Source: an uncultured Microcaldota archaeon
GTDB lineage: Archaea > Micrarchaeota > Micrarchaeia > Anstonellales > Bilamarchaeaceae
DNA length: 6,782 nucleotides
Direction of reading: 5' to 3'
Assembly (NCBI GenBank): GCA_903920925.1
Contig: CAIXOA010000091.1
Coordinates: forward strand, 1 to 6,782
Shown: positions 5,143-6,782 of the stretch, piece by piece
Numbering within the stretch: the first letter of the stretch is position 1
How the letters are laid out: each line of letters begins with the position of its first letter
Notes under the pieces: model-generated
Databases searched by the model: none
Seen by the model: the letters and a program-made list of their open reading frames with translations, nothing else
What the model was told of the DNA's origin: nothing
Made by a program: the position numbers and the translations under genes

Positions 5143-6579
5143 ATGAAGATCCAGAAGATTTTCACAAGGGAGGTCTCCGAGCGCCTCTTTCTGGTGCATC
5201 CCCCAGAGCCACGCCCGGATGCTCTCATCTCCTCCATAAACGACGGAATTTATGTCGGAAAGACCCGCTGGCTCAACGTCCCGGTCTTCTGGAACTACCA
5301 AAAACTGATTAATCCCCATATCGCGATAGTGGGCATCACCGGCTCCGGCAAATCCTACCTGGTAAAGACCTTCCTAACCCGCGCCTCCCTCATCTGGAAC
5401 TCCAACGCCATAATCCTCGACTGGGTGGGCGAATACGACAAGTGGGTGAAGCAGGCCGGCGGAAAGGTGATCCGCCTCGGGGAGGAGAACCTCAACCTCA
5501 TGGACCTCGCCGGGCTGGCGCCGTCCGAGCGCATAAAGCAGATAATGTCCGCCCTCGAGATACTTCTCGACCTCCACAATTTCCCGGCAGAGAAATACGA
5601 CATAGAGGAGGGCCTCGAGGATGCCTATGACAAAATCAAATCCCCCACGCTCGTCGACGTGGCCTCCATGCTCGAAAAAAGGGGCAAGAGGGCGGCCGCG
5701 CGCCTCCTGAAGCGCTTCACCACCCAGGGGAGCGACTTCTTCGCCAAGCCGTCAACGCTCGCGCTCGAGCACCTGATAGATTCCGGCCTGGTATGCATAG
5801 ATTTGCACTCCCTCCCCACAGAGGAGATGCGTTCGCTCGCCGGCCTCACCATTTTGCAATTCCTGAAGGAAAAGATGCGCCGCGAGCAGATGAAGGAGGA
5901 GAAGGGCGTGCGCCTCTTCGTCGTGGTGGACGAGGCCTGGAAGATTGCGAGCGATGAACGCAGCGACGTTATCACGATAGTGAGGGAAGGGAGGAAATAC
6001 AACTTCGCGCTGATAGTCGCGTCCCAAAATCCTACGGACATGCACAAGACAATCCTCAGCAACGTCGGCACGATGTTCATCCTGCGCCTCGTGCTCAGGG
6101 AGTTCCGCGACTACGTCCGGCAGTCCCTGAATTATTCCGACTACATAGATAGTGAAATCGCAAAGTTCGGCGTCGGAGACGCCGCGCTGAACATGATATT
6201 CGCGAAGCGCTCAGGCGGCTCGCACACCTTCCTCCTTAACAAGATAGACGGGGAGGAGCCGCTTTTCGTATACAACCTGGAGGCTGATGGTATGTCTGTT
6301 GAAAAGGAAAGGGAGCAGTTCTGCAACATGCTCTACGAGCTCGGGCTCACCGACGAGCAGATCGGGCTGGTGAAGAACGAGTTCGAGAAGAACGACGGAA
6401 CGATGGATGCGACCGAGTTCGTCTCCATCCTGGAGAAATTCGGCTACTCGCCCTCGTCCGTAATGAGCTTCCTCCGCCAGTTGGAGGTGGACGAGAAGGA
6501 CATCGTGGAGATTTTCTCGCTCGCCCGCAGGCGCAAGGCTTCCAAGGGAATGGTTGACCTTTCTTTGAGGGAGGAGTAA
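5143..6579 (+). CDS. virB4: VirB4/HerA-type type IV secretion ATPase (motor domain)
   Basis: This 478-residue P-loop ATPase of the VirB4/HerA group powers transport through type IV secretion or DNA-transfer channels. Seen directly: INPHIAIVGITGSGKSYLVK (Walker A, 64-71, Lys70); AIILDWVGEYDKWV (89-102, the D-x-x-GEY feature of this group); LFVVVDEAWKIA (Walker B, 258-269, Asp263/Glu264); and LIVASQNPTDM (sensor-like Gln295). The N-terminus (GIYVGKTRWLNVPVFW) matches the segment preceding the P-loop in VirB4. The N-terminal VirB4 domain is missing here but encoded just upstream in the same frame. The upstream TGA directly abuts this ATG. There is only a weak AGGGATGA site 10 bases before it, so reinitiation is likely. 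Residues about 397-478 add a helical tail with a degenerate EF-hand look. Archaeal CedB is a related alternative identity. Family assignment is firm; the transported substrate is unknown. Confidence 0.93.
   Translation: MKIQKIFTREVSERLFLVHPPEPRPDALISSINDGIYVGKTRWLNVPVFWNYQKLINPHIAIVGITGSGKSYLVKTFLTRASLIWNSNAIILDWVGEYDKWVKQAGGKVIRLGEENLNLMDLAGLAPSERIKQIMSALEILLDLHNFPAEKYDIEEGLEDAYDKIKSPTLVDVASMLEKRGKRAAARLLKRFTTQGSDFFAKPSTLALEHLIDSGLVCIDLHSLPTEEMRSLAGLTILQFLKEKMRREQMKEEKGVRLFVVVDEAWKIASDERSDVITIVREGRKYNFALIVASQNPTDMHKTILSNVGTMFILRLVLREFRDYVRQSLNYSDYIDSEIAKFGVGDAALNMIFAKRSGGSHTFLLNKIDGEEPLFVYNLEADGMSVEKEREQFCNMLYELGLTDEQIGLVKNEFEKNDGTMDATEFVSILEKFGYSPSSVMSFLRQLEVDEKDIVEIFSLARRRKASKGMVDLSLREE
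6569..6576 (+). promoter_or_regulatory. Ribosome binding site GGGAGGAG for the last gene
   Basis: A strong G-rich Shine-Dalgarno run lies in the last codons of the ATPase gene, 3 bases before the ATG at 6580; the TAA stop fills the gap. GAGGG starting at 6567 gives a more usual spacing. Either way the start at 6580 is well supported. Confidence 0.6.
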
Positions 6580-6782
6580 ATGGCCGAGGAGATAATCCGC
6601 ATAAACACGAAGCGCAAGAGGCCGCTCAAGCCCCTGCTGCAGACGCTCGGCTCCCTGGGCTTCAACAGGATGGACTATTCCGAGGAGGCGCTCATAATAG
6701 AGAAGGTGGAGTCCGAGGACCTCAACGGAAAGCCGTACCTCTACTACCGCATCGAGCTCCTGCGAAACGCGATAGTGCTCAA
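6580..6782 (+). CDS. Unidentified protein, fifth gene of the secretion operon (partial, cut by window end)
   Basis: The frame is open from ATG at 6580 for 67 full codons to the right edge, with no stop. The start directly follows the TAA of the ATPase gene and has a strong Shine-Dalgarno run, so it is co-transcribed and probably coupled. The visible part starts with a basic stretch (INTKRKRPLKPLLQ, 8-21) and continues as a mixed soluble fold (GFNRMDYSEEALIIEKVE; KPYLYYRIELLRNAIV). No membrane helix or known motif is seen so far. I do not recognise it. Its place after a VirB4-like motor suggests another part of the same machine, but this is inference from position only. Confidence 0.8.
   Translation, partial: MAEEIIRINTKRKRPLKPLLQTLGSLGFNRMDYSEEALIIEKVESEDLNGKPYLYYRIELLRNAIVL

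Noticed and set aside
4117..5319. 400-codon open frame on the minus strand across the secretion operon
   Set aside because: It runs antisense to parts of three genes with clear domains, Shine-Dalgarno sites and coupled junctions. Its predicted product has no membrane or family motif and is rich in residues expected from reading GC-biased codons backwards.
1..6782. tRNA, rRNA, CRISPR array, insertion sequence ends or integrase attachment site
   Set aside because: By eye there are no spaced direct repeats, no cloverleaf-like GGTTCRA-type region, no transposase or integrase motif and no flanking inverted repeats. Small or divergent examples could be missed without computation.

Overview
This is archaeal chromosomal DNA, moderately GC-rich, with no RNA gene and no identifiable transposon. 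Four things point to Archaea. TATA boxes of the TTTATATA type lie about 25-28 bases upstream of start codons, giving apparently leaderless first genes. Internal operon genes have GAGGT/GGTGA Shine-Dalgarno sites. One gene encodes an archaeal-type RqcH C-terminal half. The membrane-protein/ATPase operon is of a kind seen in archaea. The exact lineage cannot be fixed from the window. A DPANN group such as Diapherotrites or Micrarchaeota is a guess based on the split, minimal gene architectures.

Layout. (1) Bases 1-1278, minus strand: the first 426 codons of a large PurL (FGAM synthase, purine biosynthesis) with a PurS-like N-terminal module. It runs off the left edge. (2) Bases 1279-1426: a divergent intergenic region with two oppositely directed TATA boxes and a perfect 22-bp palindrome. 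(3) Bases 1427-2362, plus strand: an unrecognised 311-residue soluble protein. (4) Bases 2369-3130, minus strand: a stand-alone NFACT-R protein, the C-terminal half of RqcH, tail to tail with the previous gene across a 6-base gap. (5) Bases 3131-3179: a 49-bp divergent promoter in which one TATA element seems to serve both directions. (6) Bases 3180 to the right edge, plus strand: a tightly packed operon of at least five genes. In order these are a two-TM VirB2/TrbC/CedA1-like small protein, a polytopic VirB6/CedA-like protein, a VirB3-like membrane anchor fused to a VirB4 N-terminal-like domain, a VirB4/HerA-type ATPase, and an unidentified gene cut by the window end.

How it fits together. 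The operon has the minimum parts of a conjugation-type or DNA-transfer type IV secretion machine: pilin-like subunit, channel, ATPase membrane adaptor and motor. It resembles in outline both bacterial VirB2/B3/B4/B6 and the archaeal Ced/Ted DNA-import systems. No relaxase or VirD4 coupling protein is seen, so DNA export, DNA import and protein secretion all remain possible. The most notable point is that the VirB4-like protein is split into two polypeptides in the same reading frame by one TGA immediately followed by ATG. All functional assignments were made by eye from sequence motifs; no database search was possible.
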